Origin: Flavobacterium cyclinae
GTDB taxonomy: Bacteria; Bacteroidota; Bacteroidia; Flavobacteriales; Flavobacteriaceae
DNA: 64,000 nucleotides
Reading direction: 5' to 3'
Assembly: GCF_021172145.1 (NCBI RefSeq)
Contig: NZ_CP089095.1
Location: 1,860,001-1,924,000 of the forward strand
Below are positions 52,238-60,235 of this stretch, piece after piece. The notes under the pieces were generated by a model, which saw nothing but the letters and a program-made list of their open reading frames with translations, was not told the origin of the DNA and made no database searches. The translations under genes and the position numbers were made by a program. Position 1 is the first letter of the stretch, and each line of letters starts with the position of its first letter.

Positions 52238-53401
52238 TTATTTACTTGCAAACAGTTTTACATCTTGTTCTGAAATTTCGTTTCCGCCTAAAATAATCAA
52301 GCGTTCTACTACATTTCGAAGCTCACGGATGTTTCCTGTCCAGTCGTATTCTTGTAACAATTTGATAGCTGATTTTGAGAACGATTTTGGTGAAGTCCCC
52401 TGTTCCGAAGCGATCTTTGCAGCAAAATGCTCAATCAATTCTGGAATATCTTCTCTTCTATCATTCAAAGCAGGAACTTTAATTAAAATTACTGCTAATC
52501 TGTGATACAAATCTTCTCTAAATCTTCCTTCTTCGATTTCTTTTTTCAAATCTTTATTCGTAGCCGCCACAACACGAACATTGACTTTTATATCTTTGTC
52601 TGCTCCTACTCTTTGAATTAAATTCTCCTGTAAAGCACGTAAAACTTTGGCTTGAGCTGGTAAACTCATATCTCCAATTTCATCTAAGAAAATCGTTCCG
52701 CCATCGGCAGCTTCAAATTTTCCAGCTCTATCTTTTACAGCAGAAGTAAATGCACCTTTTACATGACCAAACAACTCACTTTCAATTAATTCCGATGGAA
52801 TTGCCGCACAATTCACTTCGATAATGGGAGCAGCGGAGCGTTCACTTTTTTCATGTAATTGATGTGCAACTAATTCTTTTCCGGTTCCGTTTGGACCAGT
52901 GATTAAAACTCGGGCATCTGTTGGAGCTACTTTATCTATCATGGTTTTAATATGATTTATAGCTTCACTATTCCCTATCATTTCGTAGTTTTTAGAAACT
53001 TTCTTTTTCAAGATTTTGTTCTCTACTACTAATTGTTTTTTATCTAATGCATTTCGAACCGTATTTAACAAACGGTTCAAATCGGGTGGTTTTGAAATGT
53101 AATCAAAAGCTCCTAAACGCATTGTGTTAATAGCTGTCTCCAAATCACCATGACCAGAAATCATCACCATAGGAATTTCGGGTTTTATTTTTTTAACAGC
53201 TTCTAATACTTCAACACCATCCATTTTTGGCATTTTGATATCACAAAGAATCAAGTCATAATCTTCATTTTTAACTTTTTCTACTCCTTGTAAACCATCT
53301 TCAGCTTCTTCAACTTTATACGAATCATTTTCTTCGGAAAGTATTTTTACTAATACTCTTCGAATTGCTGCTTCGTCTTCTATAACTAATATTTTAGGCA
53401 T
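52238..53401 (-). CDS. NtrC-like sigma-54 activator without DNA-binding domain
   Basis: The 387-aa protein has a receiver domain (about 1-120; ILVIEDEAAIRR, phospho-acceptor Asp54 in LILCDIKMPKMDG). An AAA+ domain follows (about 140-370) with Walker A GPNGTGKELVAHQLH, the sigma-54 loop as GAFTSA rather than GAFTGA, Walker B GGTIFLDEIGDM and ATNKDLKKEIEEGRFREDLYHRL. It stops at EISEQDVKLFASK, so the Fis-type helix-turn-helix of NtrC is missing. The ATPase should still act on RpoN-RNA polymerase. Without a DNA-binding part it may work from solution. No kinase gene is adjacent. Confidence 0.9.
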   Translation of the reverse strand: MPKILVIEDEAAIRRVLVKILSEENDSYKVEEAEDGLQGVEKVKNEDYDLILCDIKMPKMDGVEVLEAVKKIKPEIPMVMISGHGDLETAINTMRLGAFDYISKPPDLNRLLNTVRNALDKKQLVVENKILKKKVSKNYEMIGNSEAINHIKTMIDKVAPTDARVLITGPNGTGKELVAHQLHEKSERSAAPIIEVNCAAIPSELIESELFGHVKGAFTSAVKDRAGKFEAADGGTIFLDEIGDMSLPAQAKVLRALQENLIQRVGADKDIKVNVRVVAATNKDLKKEIEEGRFREDLYHRLAVILIKVPALNDRREDIPELIEHFAAKIASEQGTSPKSFSKSAIKLLQEYDWTGNIRELRNVVERLIILGGNEISEQDVKLFASK

Positions 53402-53410
53402 TTATAAATT

Positions 53411-53806
53411 TTAAAAAATGATTAATGATGTAGCCAATAAAAACAAAATTCCTGCAATTTGAATTAAAGCTGCACGTTTAAATTGCTTTATATACTCATG
53501 TGGAAATTCATTTTGTTTAAGTTTGTTTACTCTTGTTATGAAGTTGTAAATAATAACAGAAATCAAAAACGAAAATAAAACTCCTAAAAGAATTTTATAA
53601 GATATTGTTGTATATCTAATTGCCACAAAGTAAATCGCTAGAATAAGTATGATAAACAAACTTTTATATTTGTTTTCGTTTTGAAAAACATTCATTAAAA
53701 GCACTTTTTTTTCATCATCTAATAATGAAAGAGCTTTTTGTATTATTGTTTTTGAATACCAAAAACTTAACAACATCAATAATAAACCTACAAAATATAA
53801 TTCCAT
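53411..53806 (-). CDS. Small membrane protein, unknown function
   Basis: The 131-aa protein has four hydrophobic segments: near 1-17, 48-66, 70-90 and 110-130. They are joined by short charged loops (LDDEKKVLLMNVFQNENKYK). No family is recognised. It lies 13 bp after the ABC permease gene and 9 bp before the NtrC-like gene on the same strand, so all are probably on one transcript. Confidence 0.65.
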   Translation of the reverse strand: MELYFVGLLLMLLSFWYSKTIIQKALSLLDDEKKVLLMNVFQNENKYKSLFIILILAIYFVAIRYTTISYKILLGVLFSFLISVIIYNFITRVNKLKQNEFPHEYIKQFKRAALIQIAGILFLLATSLIIF

Positions 53807-53819
53807 TTACTTAAATCAA

Positions 53820-55118
53820 TTAATACTTCAACCATTTAAACAATTCTTTCCAACTTGGTTTTTTACCGTACATTAAAATACCTACTCGGTAGATTTTTGC
53901 AGCAAACCAGACTACAAAGATAAACGTTCCATACAATAAAACTACTGATAGTGCTAATTGCCACATAGGAACTCCAAATGGAATTCGCATTAGCATTACA
54001 ATGGGTGAAGTTAGAGGAATTAAAGAGAATACTACTGCTACTGTTCCGTGAGGATCATTCATTACGGTTAAAAACCCAACATAAACTCCTAACATTAAAG
54101 GCATAATTATGGGCATTAAAAACTGTTGCGAATCTGTTTCTGAATCTACAGCAGCTCCAATGGCAGCGTAGAACGAACTATACAAAAAGTAACCTCCAAT
54201 AAAGAAAATTACAAACCCAATTAATATAGATGCTACAGGGATTTCAGCAATATACAGTTGCAATTTATCTACAAAACTCATAGCAACTTCTGTCTGTTCA
54301 GCAGTAACTTGAGCAGCTGCAACGGTTTCTTGTTGACCACCTAAAACTGCTGACAACGAAAACATTAGAACAAGTCCTAATACAATCCATATTAAAAATT
54401 GTAAAATTCCTGCTAATGAAGTTCCAATAATTTTTCCCATCATCAATTGGAATGGTTTTACCGAAGAAATGATGATTTCGATAATACGATTTGTTTTTTC
54501 TTCGATAACACTTCGCATTACCATATTACCGTAAATAATGATAAACATCATGATTAAATATCCGAAAGCAAAACCAATTCCGATTTTTATTTCATTCAAG
54601 AATTTCAAACCATCTTCACCTGAAAACTTTGCAAATTGTACTTCCGATTTAATTTTGGCTTGTTCAATTTTTTCGGCATCAAAACCTAACTTCTTTAAAT
54701 TCTCTTTATTTAATTTTGAGTCAATGACTTTTTGTAAATTCATAAGGAAATCCATTTTCGGACTTTCATCTGAAATGTATGTGGTTTTTGTGGCCAATTC
54801 GTCAATATTTTGAACTTCTGGTACATAAATTAATCCTTCAAACGCTGAACTAGCTGAATCTTTTGCCTTATCAAATGACAAATTTGAAATATTAATATAT
54901 ATTAAATCCTCTGAATTTTTAAAATCATTTACAAACACATTGGCTCTATCGTGTACACCAATTTTTTTAACATCACCTTTATTAACACTAGATAAATAAG
55001 CAATTAAAAATGTCATTCCTACAATCAATAACGGACCTAAAAAAGTCATTACGATAAATGATTTATTGCGCACTTTAGCAATAAATTCTCTTTTTATAAT
55101 TAATGATAATACACTCAT
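53820..55118 (-). CDS. ABC-2 type exporter permease (NatB-like)
   Basis: The 432-aa membrane protein has an N-terminal helix (about 20-42), a long extracytoplasmic domain (about 43-180) and six more hydrophobic segments (about 185-425). The conserved GNMVMRSVIEEKTNRIIEIIISSVKPFQLMMGKIIG is typical of NatB/ABC-2 permeases. It works with the ATPase encoded immediately upstream (2-bp gap). The substrate could be Na+, a peptide or a lipid-linked compound and cannot be read from sequence. Confidence 0.88.
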   Translation of the reverse strand: MSVLSLIIKREFIAKVRNKSFIVMTFLGPLLIVGMTFLIAYLSSVNKGDVKKIGVHDRANVFVNDFKNSEDLIYINISNLSFDKAKDSASSAFEGLIYVPEVQNIDELATKTTYISDESPKMDFLMNLQKVIDSKLNKENLKKLGFDAEKIEQAKIKSEVQFAKFSGEDGLKFLNEIKIGIGFAFGYLIMMFIIIYGNMVMRSVIEEKTNRIIEIIISSVKPFQLMMGKIIGTSLAGILQFLIWIVLGLVLMFSLSAVLGGQQETVAAAQVTAEQTEVAMSFVDKLQLYIAEIPVASILIGFVIFFIGGYFLYSSFYAAIGAAVDSETDSQQFLMPIIMPLMLGVYVGFLTVMNDPHGTVAVVFSLIPLTSPIVMLMRIPFGVPMWQLALSVVLLYGTFIFVVWFAAKIYRVGILMYGKKPSWKELFKWLKY

Positions 55119-55120
55119 GA

Positions 55121-56041
55121 TTATTGACTTACGGTTTGAATAAATATATCGTTAACAGTTGGGATTTTTTCCATAAAATGCGTCACTTGACCAAATTGTG
55201 TTAGAATAGAAATCAATTCATTAGAAGAATGATTTTCTAAATGTACTTCCAATTTTAAATCATCATTTAACGATTTGAAGTTGGTTTGACCAATGGTAAA
55301 TTTCTGAGTTAAACTTACCATTAATCCTTCTATATTATTAGTTATAATACCCACTTGATAAATATTAGTTCGATGCTGACGTTTCACATCGTCTAATTTT
55401 CCTTCGATAAGTTTATTAGATTTATGAATCAGTGCAATGTAATCGCACATTTCTTCTACTGATTCCATTCGGTGCGTAGAAAAAATTACAGAAGTTCCTT
55501 TTTTATTTAATTCGATGATTTCGTCTTTGATTAAATTGGCATTAACTGGGTCAAAACCAGAGAATGGTTCATCTAAAATCAATAATTTAGGTTGGTGCAA
55601 AACCGTTACTATAAACTGAATTTTTTGCGCCATACCTTTAGAAAGTTCTTGAATTTTCTTATCCCACCAACCTTGAATTTCGAACTTTTCAAACCAATAT
55701 TTTAATTGTTTTTTCGCTTCAGCTTCTGGCATTCCTTTTAATTGTGCCAAATACAAACATTGTTCTCCGACTTTCATAGTTTTGTACAAACCACGTTCTT
55801 CGGGCATGTAACCAATATGTTTTACATGATCTGGATGTAACTTTTCACCATCTAAAATCACATTACCATTATCGGGCATTGTAATTTGGTTGATAATACG
55901 AATTAATGATGTTTTTCCAGCACCATTAGGACCTAGAAGTCCGTAAATACTACCTTTTGGAACTTGAAGTGAAACATTATTTAAAGCGGTATAATCGCCA
56001 TATTGTTTCACCACATTTTGTACTTCGAGAATATTGCTCAT
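55121..56041 (-). CDS. ABC transporter ATP-binding protein (NatA-like)
   Basis: The 306-aa ATPase has Walker A GLLGPNGAGKTSLIRIIN, a Q-loop in QITMPDNG, signature ELSKGMAQKIQFI (LSKGM in place of LSGGQ) and Walker B LLILDEPFSGFDPVN. A C-terminal extension (about 225-306) is typical of ABC-2 exporter ATPases. It pairs with the permease starting 2 bp downstream. The LSKGM signature is common in NatA-type proteins. Confidence 0.9.
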   Translation of the reverse strand: MSNILEVQNVVKQYGDYTALNNVSLQVPKGSIYGLLGPNGAGKTSLIRIINQITMPDNGNVILDGEKLHPDHVKHIGYMPEERGLYKTMKVGEQCLYLAQLKGMPEAEAKKQLKYWFEKFEIQGWWDKKIQELSKGMAQKIQFIVTVLHQPKLLILDEPFSGFDPVNANLIKDEIIELNKKGTSVIFSTHRMESVEEMCDYIALIHKSNKLIEGKLDDVKRQHRTNIYQVGIITNNIEGLMVSLTQKFTIGQTNFKSLNDDLKLEVHLENHSSNELISILTQFGQVTHFMEKIPTVNDIFIQTVSQ

Positions 56042-56106
56042 AAATAAAAAGTAAGATTTTGTGTTGTCTATTAGTAGTAAATATACTGATTTTGTTACAA
56101 AAAAAA

Positions 56107-56132
56107 CCCACCCTTTATTGCTAAAGGATGGG
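56107..56132 (-). terminator. Distal terminator after dnaJ
   Basis: The stem CCCATCCTTTA / TAAAGGGTGGG has a GCAA loop followed on the minus strand by a run of eight T. It is the second of two tandem terminators. Confidence 0.8.
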
Positions 56133-56154
56133 AAAAATTGCTATGAAAAAGAAA

Positions 56155-56180
56155 AACTCACTCTCCTAAGAAAGTGAGTT
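56155..56180 (-). terminator. Proximal terminator after dnaJ
   Basis: The stem AACTCACTTTC / GAGAGTGAGTT has a TTAG loop followed by TTTTTC on the minus strand, 25 bp past the dnaJ stop. Confidence 0.8.
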
Positions 56181-56204
56181 TCAAATGTATTAATATTTAT
56201 TTAA

Positions 56205-57332
56205 TTATGAAAACATATCTTTAACTTTTTCAAAAAAAGATTTGTCTGTCTTTTCAGGCTTTGGAATAAAGTTTTCATCTGTAAGCATTTTCTCAAAAAA
56301 CTGCTTTTGTTCTTTATTTAGGGTTTTAGGTGTCCAAACATTTACATGAACTAGTAAATCCCCATTACCATAAGAATTCAAACTCGGAATTCCTTTTCCT
56401 TTTAAACGTAGAATTTTTCCAGATTGAATTCCTTCTTCTAATTTTATACGAACTTTACCCGAAACAGTATCAATTTCTTTAGAAACCCCTAAAGCGGCTT
56501 CGGCAAAACTAATATATAAATCGAAATGTAAGTTTTCACCTTCACGCTTTAAAAATTCGTGTTCAATTTCTTCGATTGCTACAATTAAATCTCCAGGAAT
56601 ACTATTTGTTCCTGGCGCTTCGTTACCTTTTCCTGCCACTTTTAATTGCATTCCATCAACAACTCCAGCTGGAATTTTGATTGAAACCGTATCGTCTTCT
56701 AACAACATTCCTTGTGCATCAGCACCAGCAGGTTTTTGATCTAAAATTTGACCAGAACCACTACAAACATGACAGGTTGTTGCGGTTTGCATTCTACCTA
56801 AAATCGTATTGGCTACTTTCATAATTTGTCCCGAACCATTACAAGTTGGACAAGTTCTGTAAGTAACGCCTTTAGCTTGAACTTTACGTTTTACTTTTAC
56901 TTTCTTTTCAACACCATTTGCAATCTCCTCTAGCGATAATTTCACTTTAATGCGAAGATTACTTCCTTTCACTCTGCGTTGGCCTCCACCTCCAAAGCCT
57001 CCTCCAAAGCCAGAGAAACCTCCACCTCCAAAAGCACCGCCGAAAATATCACCAAACTGACTGAAAATATCATCCATATTCATATGATGACCGCCACCAA
57101 AACCACCATTTTCAAATGCTTGGTGACCGTATTGATCGTAGCGAGCCTTTTTGTCAGGATCACTTAAAACTTCATAAGCTTCCGCTGCCAATTTGAAATT
57201 TTCTTCTGCTTCTTTATTACCTGGATTTTTATCAGGGTGAAATTCAATTGCTTTCTTGCGATAGGCTTTCTTAATTTCCTCAGGAGTAGCACTTTTAGTG
57301 ATGCCTAATATTTCGTAAAAATCTTTTTTCAT
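56205..57332 (-). CDS. dnaJ: Chaperone DnaJ with a single zinc centre
   Basis: The 375-aa Hsp40 co-chaperone has a J domain (about 1-70) with the HPD motif in [12 protein letters not shown], a Gly/Phe-rich linker (about 74-120), a cysteine region (about 135-215) and C-terminal peptide-binding domains. Only two of the four usual CxxCxGxG repeats are present, CPTCNGSGQ and CHVCSGSGQ. The outer two, which build the other zinc centre, are lost. It forms an operon with grpE, 51 bp upstream. Confidence 0.95.
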   Translation of the reverse strand: MKKDFYEILGITKSATPEEIKKAYRKKAIEFHPDKNPGNKEAEENFKLAAEAYEVLSDPDKKARYDQYGHQAFENGGFGGGHHMNMDDIFSQFGDIFGGAFGGGGFSGFGGGFGGGGQRRVKGSNLRIKVKLSLEEIANGVEKKVKVKRKVQAKGVTYRTCPTCNGSGQIMKVANTILGRMQTATTCHVCSGSGQILDQKPAGADAQGMLLEDDTVSIKIPAGVVDGMQLKVAGKGNEAPGTNSIPGDLIVAIEEIEHEFLKREGENLHFDLYISFAEAALGVSKEIDTVSGKVRIKLEEGIQSGKILRLKGKGIPSLNSYGNGDLLVHVNVWTPKTLNKEQKQFFEKMLTDENFIPKPEKTDKSFFEKVKDMFS

Positions 57333-57383
57333 TATAATCTTGATTAAAATTAGATGCGATACATCGCATCAGTACAGTAAAAA

Positions 57384-57947
57384 TTATTGTCCGATAACAA
57401 CTTTTGGGAAACGGATGATTTTGTCACCTAATTTATATCCTTTTTCAATTACATCAACAATTTTACCTTTTAAATCATCTGAAGGAGCAGGAATTTGAGT
57501 AATTGCTTCTGCAAAATCAGCATCAAAAGCATCACCTGTTTTTACTTCAACTTCTTCTAACCCTTTAGCAACTAGAGTTGATTTTAATTTGTCATGAATC
57601 AATTGAACTCCCGTAACTAAAGCTTCTTCTTGCGATTTAGAAATTTGAGCCCATGCTCTATCAAAATCATCTAAAACAGGTAACATGGCTTGTAAAACTT
57701 CTTGATTTGCTGTTTTAAACAAATCGATACGCTCTTTAGTTGTGCGTTTTTTATAATTTTCAAATTCAGCAAAAAGTCGTAAAAATTTATCTTTTTCTTT
57801 CGCTAATTCCTCTTGTAATTGCTCTTCAATTGTTTGTTCTGGAGCATTAATCCCTTGATTTTCCGAAACATTCTCAGTGTTATTGTTTTCCATTTCGATG
57901 TTTTCAGTACTTTCTTGACTCATATTTTTGAATATTTTTTTAAACAT
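57384..57947 (-). CDS. grpE: Nucleotide exchange factor GrpE
   Basis: The 187-aa protein has an acidic, disordered N-terminus. A long coiled-coil helix follows (about 40-95; LAKEKDKFLRLFAEFENYKKRT), then the four-helix and beta-wing regions with AMLPVLDDFDRAWA and IEKGYKLGDKIIRFPKVVIG. It is the DnaK nucleotide exchange factor. Starts at 57947 (MFKKIFKN) or 57923 (MSQEST) are both possible; the first is closest to the promoter. No dnaK lies next to it. Confidence 0.93.
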   Translation of the reverse strand: MFKKIFKNMSQESTENIEMENNNTENVSENQGINAPEQTIEEQLQEELAKEKDKFLRLFAEFENYKKRTTKERIDLFKTANQEVLQAMLPVLDDFDRAWAQISKSQEEALVTGVQLIHDKLKSTLVAKGLEEVEVKTGDAFDADFAEAITQIPAPSDDLKGKIVDVIEKGYKLGDKIIRFPKVVIGQ

Positions 57948-57970
57948 TTTTACTTTAGTAAATGTGATTG

Positions 57971-58002
57971 CAAATGTATTGCCAAAAGTTGAAAAATGTC
58001 AA
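57971..58002 (-). promoter_or_regulatory. grpE-dnaJ promoter (TTG-N21-TACATTTG)
   Basis: On the minus strand TTG (58000-58002) and TACATTTG (57971-57978) are separated by 21 bp. They lie 23 bp before the grpE ATG at 57947. No CIRCE-like inverted repeat was seen. Confidence 0.65.
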
Positions 58003-58026
58003 ATTGTCAGCAAATTTATTCGATAA

Positions 58027-58050
58027 AAAAAGTAGCAATTGCTACTTTTT
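58027..58050. terminator. Terminator of the TIGR01777 gene
   Basis: The palindrome AAAAAGTAGCAA / TTGCTACTTTTT is followed on the minus strand by more T, 12 bp after the stop. Confidence 0.75.
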
Positions 58051-58062
58051 AAAAATTTGAAT

Positions 58063-58968
58063 TTATTTTAGTAAATCGTGTAAAGCTTTATCGAGCGATG
58101 CAAATTTGAATTGAAATTTCAATTCAAGGAGTTTTCTACAACTTACATGCTGACTTGAAAATAAGATTTGATGCATTTCTCCCAACATTATTTTCATTAC
58201 GAATTTTGGGATATTGGGAAGAAATAATGGTTTGCCCAAAGTTTTTGCAATTGCTTTTGTTAGTTCTAAGTTTGTAACTGGATAAGGGGCTACACCATTA
58301 TAAATCCCTTCAAGTTGATTGTGAATTATAAATTGAAAAATTGCAGCTAAATCTTGAATATGAATCCACGATTGATATTGGAAACCTGATCCAAAAGCAG
58401 CACCAACTCCCATTTTAATTGGTTTTGCCATTTCTTGAAGTGCACCACCATTTTTGGCTAAAACAATTCCAATTCTGATTTTAGCTACTTTAATGTGTAG
58501 TTTTTCAAATTGGTTAACCTCATCTTCCCATTGTTGCACTACATTTCCTAAAAAAGATTCATCTACCTGAAAATCAATCTCATGATAAATATAATTTAAA
58601 TCATCTGGATAAATTCCTATTGCGGAAGCTGATACAATTTGTTTTACTTGATGCGTATTTTTTTGAAGCGTTTGATAAAGCAATCTAGTTGAAAGTACTC
58701 TGCTTTCTATAATTTCTTCTTTATAAGCTGCTGTCCATTTTTTAGCAACAGAAGCACCAGCTAAATGAATAATAACCTCAACATTTGTTAAAGCATTTAA
58801 ATCAATTTCTGCTGTTTTTGGATTCCAATAAAAACCTTTGTAGTTGTTTTGTGAAACCAATTTAGATTTAGAAGTGGACAAATAATGAACAGTATACCCG
58901 TTTTGAAGTAATAAATTCACCAATTCTTGTCCAACTAATCCTGTAGCCCCTGTAATTAAAACCGTCAT
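58063..58968 (-). CDS. TIGR01777 family NAD-dependent epimerase/SDR-like protein
   Basis: The 301-aa product read from 58968 has the Rossmann NAD(P)-binding motif VLITGATGLVGQELV at its N-terminus. It then shows the extended-SDR pattern (VIIHLAGASVAKKW, SASAIGIYPDD) and a C-terminal YfcH/TIGR01777 domain (GEMHQILFSSQHVSCRKLLEL). The Met at 58968 is preferred because AAAGGA lies 7 bp upstream; a longer frame begins at 59001. The SDR catalytic Tyr-x-x-x-Lys is not obvious. It is cytoplasmic and the substrate is unknown. Confidence 0.88.
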   Translation of the reverse strand: MTVLITGATGLVGQELVNLLLQNGYTVHYLSTSKSKLVSQNNYKGFYWNPKTAEIDLNALTNVEVIIHLAGASVAKKWTAAYKEEIIESRVLSTRLLYQTLQKNTHQVKQIVSASAIGIYPDDLNYIYHEIDFQVDESFLGNVVQQWEDEVNQFEKLHIKVAKIRIGIVLAKNGGALQEMAKPIKMGVGAAFGSGFQYQSWIHIQDLAAIFQFIIHNQLEGIYNGVAPYPVTNLELTKAIAKTLGKPLFLPNIPKFVMKIMLGEMHQILFSSQHVSCRKLLELKFQFKFASLDKALHDLLK

Positions 58969-59052
58969 CATCTTATCCTTTTTCATCAAATTTACAATCA
59001 AAAAAACAAGAATAAAAGCATATTAACTTATGTTTAGGAATAGTTTTAAGAT

Positions 59053-59150
59053 GGGAGTTGGGAGATGGGAGTTGGGAGATGGAAGTTGGGAGATGGAAGT
59101 TGGGAGTTGGGAGTTGGGAGTTGGGAGTTGGGAGATGGGAGTTGGGAGAA
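59053..59150 (+). repeat. Heptamer minisatellite (GGGAGTT)14
   Basis: Fourteen heptamer units (GGGAGTT, GGGAGAT, GGAAGTT, GGGAGAA variants) are joined without gaps. The G-rich strand is the plus strand. The long open frame here (59030-59287) only reads through the repeat and is not a gene. It lies upstream of the TIGR01777 gene, in the gap to the DUF4442 gene. Confidence 0.95.
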
Positions 59151-59212
59151 GTAAATTTGAAACTTGTAATTTAAATCAATTACTCAAAACTAATTACTCC
59201 AAACTCACTACT

Positions 59213-59668
59213 CTAACCCCTAACTTTAATCGTCCATTCAAATTGCATTTCGGAAACTTGTTCACCTTTTTCGTTTTTTCCTATTGAAGTCAACCAAATA
59301 GTTTGCCCTTCATTAGTATCGACTGCTTTTTGAATCGTTTCTTTTATTAAGCTACCTTGATTACAAGTAAACGTAATTCTTCCAGTTGCCTTTTTTGTAA
59401 ATACGCTTTTATTTTGTGCTACCAACATTGAAATATTTTTTCCACTTTGTTTGATTTGAAACATTACTAAAGCTCCTGTTGTAAACTCCGCTGCCATGGC
59501 TTGCACTGCAAAATACATTGAGTTAAATGGGTTTTGGTTAAACCAACGATGTTTAACGGTAACCTCGCAAACTTCGGGTGAAATTGATTTTACTCTTACC
59601 CCACTCCAAAAAGCAGAAGGTAATTTTAAAAACATAAAAGCATTCAATTTTGATGGTGTAAACTGCAT
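59213..59668 (-). CDS. DUF4442 hotdog-fold protein
   Basis: The 151-aa cytoplasmic protein matches the DUF4442 family (hotdog fold, related to thioesterases): [29 protein letters not shown] with a core helix, and a C-terminal strand set. The usual thioesterase catalytic Asp or Glu is not evident, and family members often lack known activity. Downstream on the same strand lies the heptamer repeat, then the TIGR01777 gene. Confidence 0.8.
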   Translation of the reverse strand: MQFTPSKLNAFMFLKLPSAFWSGVRVKSISPEVCEVTVKHRWFNQNPFNSMYFAVQAMAAEFTTGALVMFQIKQSGKNISMLVAQNKSVFTKKATGRITFTCNQGSLIKETIQKAVDTNEGQTIWLTSIGKNEKGEQVSEMQFEWTIKVRG

Positions 59669-59786
59669 ATTCTATTGATTTTGTTGTAAAAATACAAAAA
59701 ATACTATGCATTCCTACTATTTTTTTATTTGTTAAATTTTTGTTAAATATTAGTACTATGCGTAACATAATACCTGCTTTTAGACT

Positions 59787-59794
59787 TATCTTTG
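59787..59794 (+). promoter_or_regulatory. Promoter of the PadR-PspC-GIN operon, -7 element TATCTTTG
   Basis: This is a perfect TAnnTTTG match 106 bp upstream of the padR-like ATG at 59901, so the leader is about 100 nt. No -33 TTG was found at the usual distance. The rest of 59669-59900 is AT-rich without other features. Confidence 0.5.
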
Positions 59795-59900
59795 TATAAG
59801 AAAATAATAGGTAATCTAATTTTCAATCATCAAATCAATCAATGCGCAAGCAAAAAGAATCAAAAAATGAACAGTCTAATTAAAAAAAACAAGTGGAATT

Positions 59901-60230
59901 ATGAACATTGAAAACACTAAAGCACAAATGCGTAAAGGTGTTTTAGAATTCTGTATCTTATCCGTTTTAAAAGAAAAAGATGCATATACTTCTGAAATAT
60001 TGGATTCGCTAAAGAATGCTAAATTACTAGTTGTGGAAGGCACAGTTTACCCACTACTAACAAGGCTAAAAAACGATGGATTATTAAATTATCGTTGGGA
60101 AGAATCAACATCGGGACCACCAAGAAAATATTACGGATTAACCGATGAAGGCAAAGAATTTTTACAAGAATTAAATGGTACCTGGAAAGAATTATCAGAT
60201 GCTGTAAACATAATAACAAGTCAAAACTAA
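59901..60230 (+). CDS. PadR family transcriptional regulator
   Basis: The 109-aa winged-helix protein has the family segment RKGVLEFCILSVLKEKDAYTSEIL. The wing region TVYPLLTRLKNDGLLNYRWEES and GPPRKYYGLTDEGKEFL are diagnostic. It is the short form with only a C-terminal dimerisation helix. PadR proteins repress neighbouring genes. Here it leads an operon with a PspC protein (5-bp gap) and a GIN protein, so it probably autoregulates them in response to envelope or ligand signals. Confidence 0.92.
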   Translation: MNIENTKAQMRKGVLEFCILSVLKEKDAYTSEILDSLKNAKLLVVEGTVYPLLTRLKNDGLLNYRWEESTSGPPRKYYGLTDEGKEFLQELNGTWKELSDAVNIITSQN

Positions 60231-60235
60231 AGGTC

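Noticed and set aside
59030-59287. An 85-residue plus-strand frame rich in Gly, Trp and Glu
   Set aside because: It only reads through the GGGAGTT heptamer repeat and into the antisense of the DUF4442 gene; there is no domain and no promoter.
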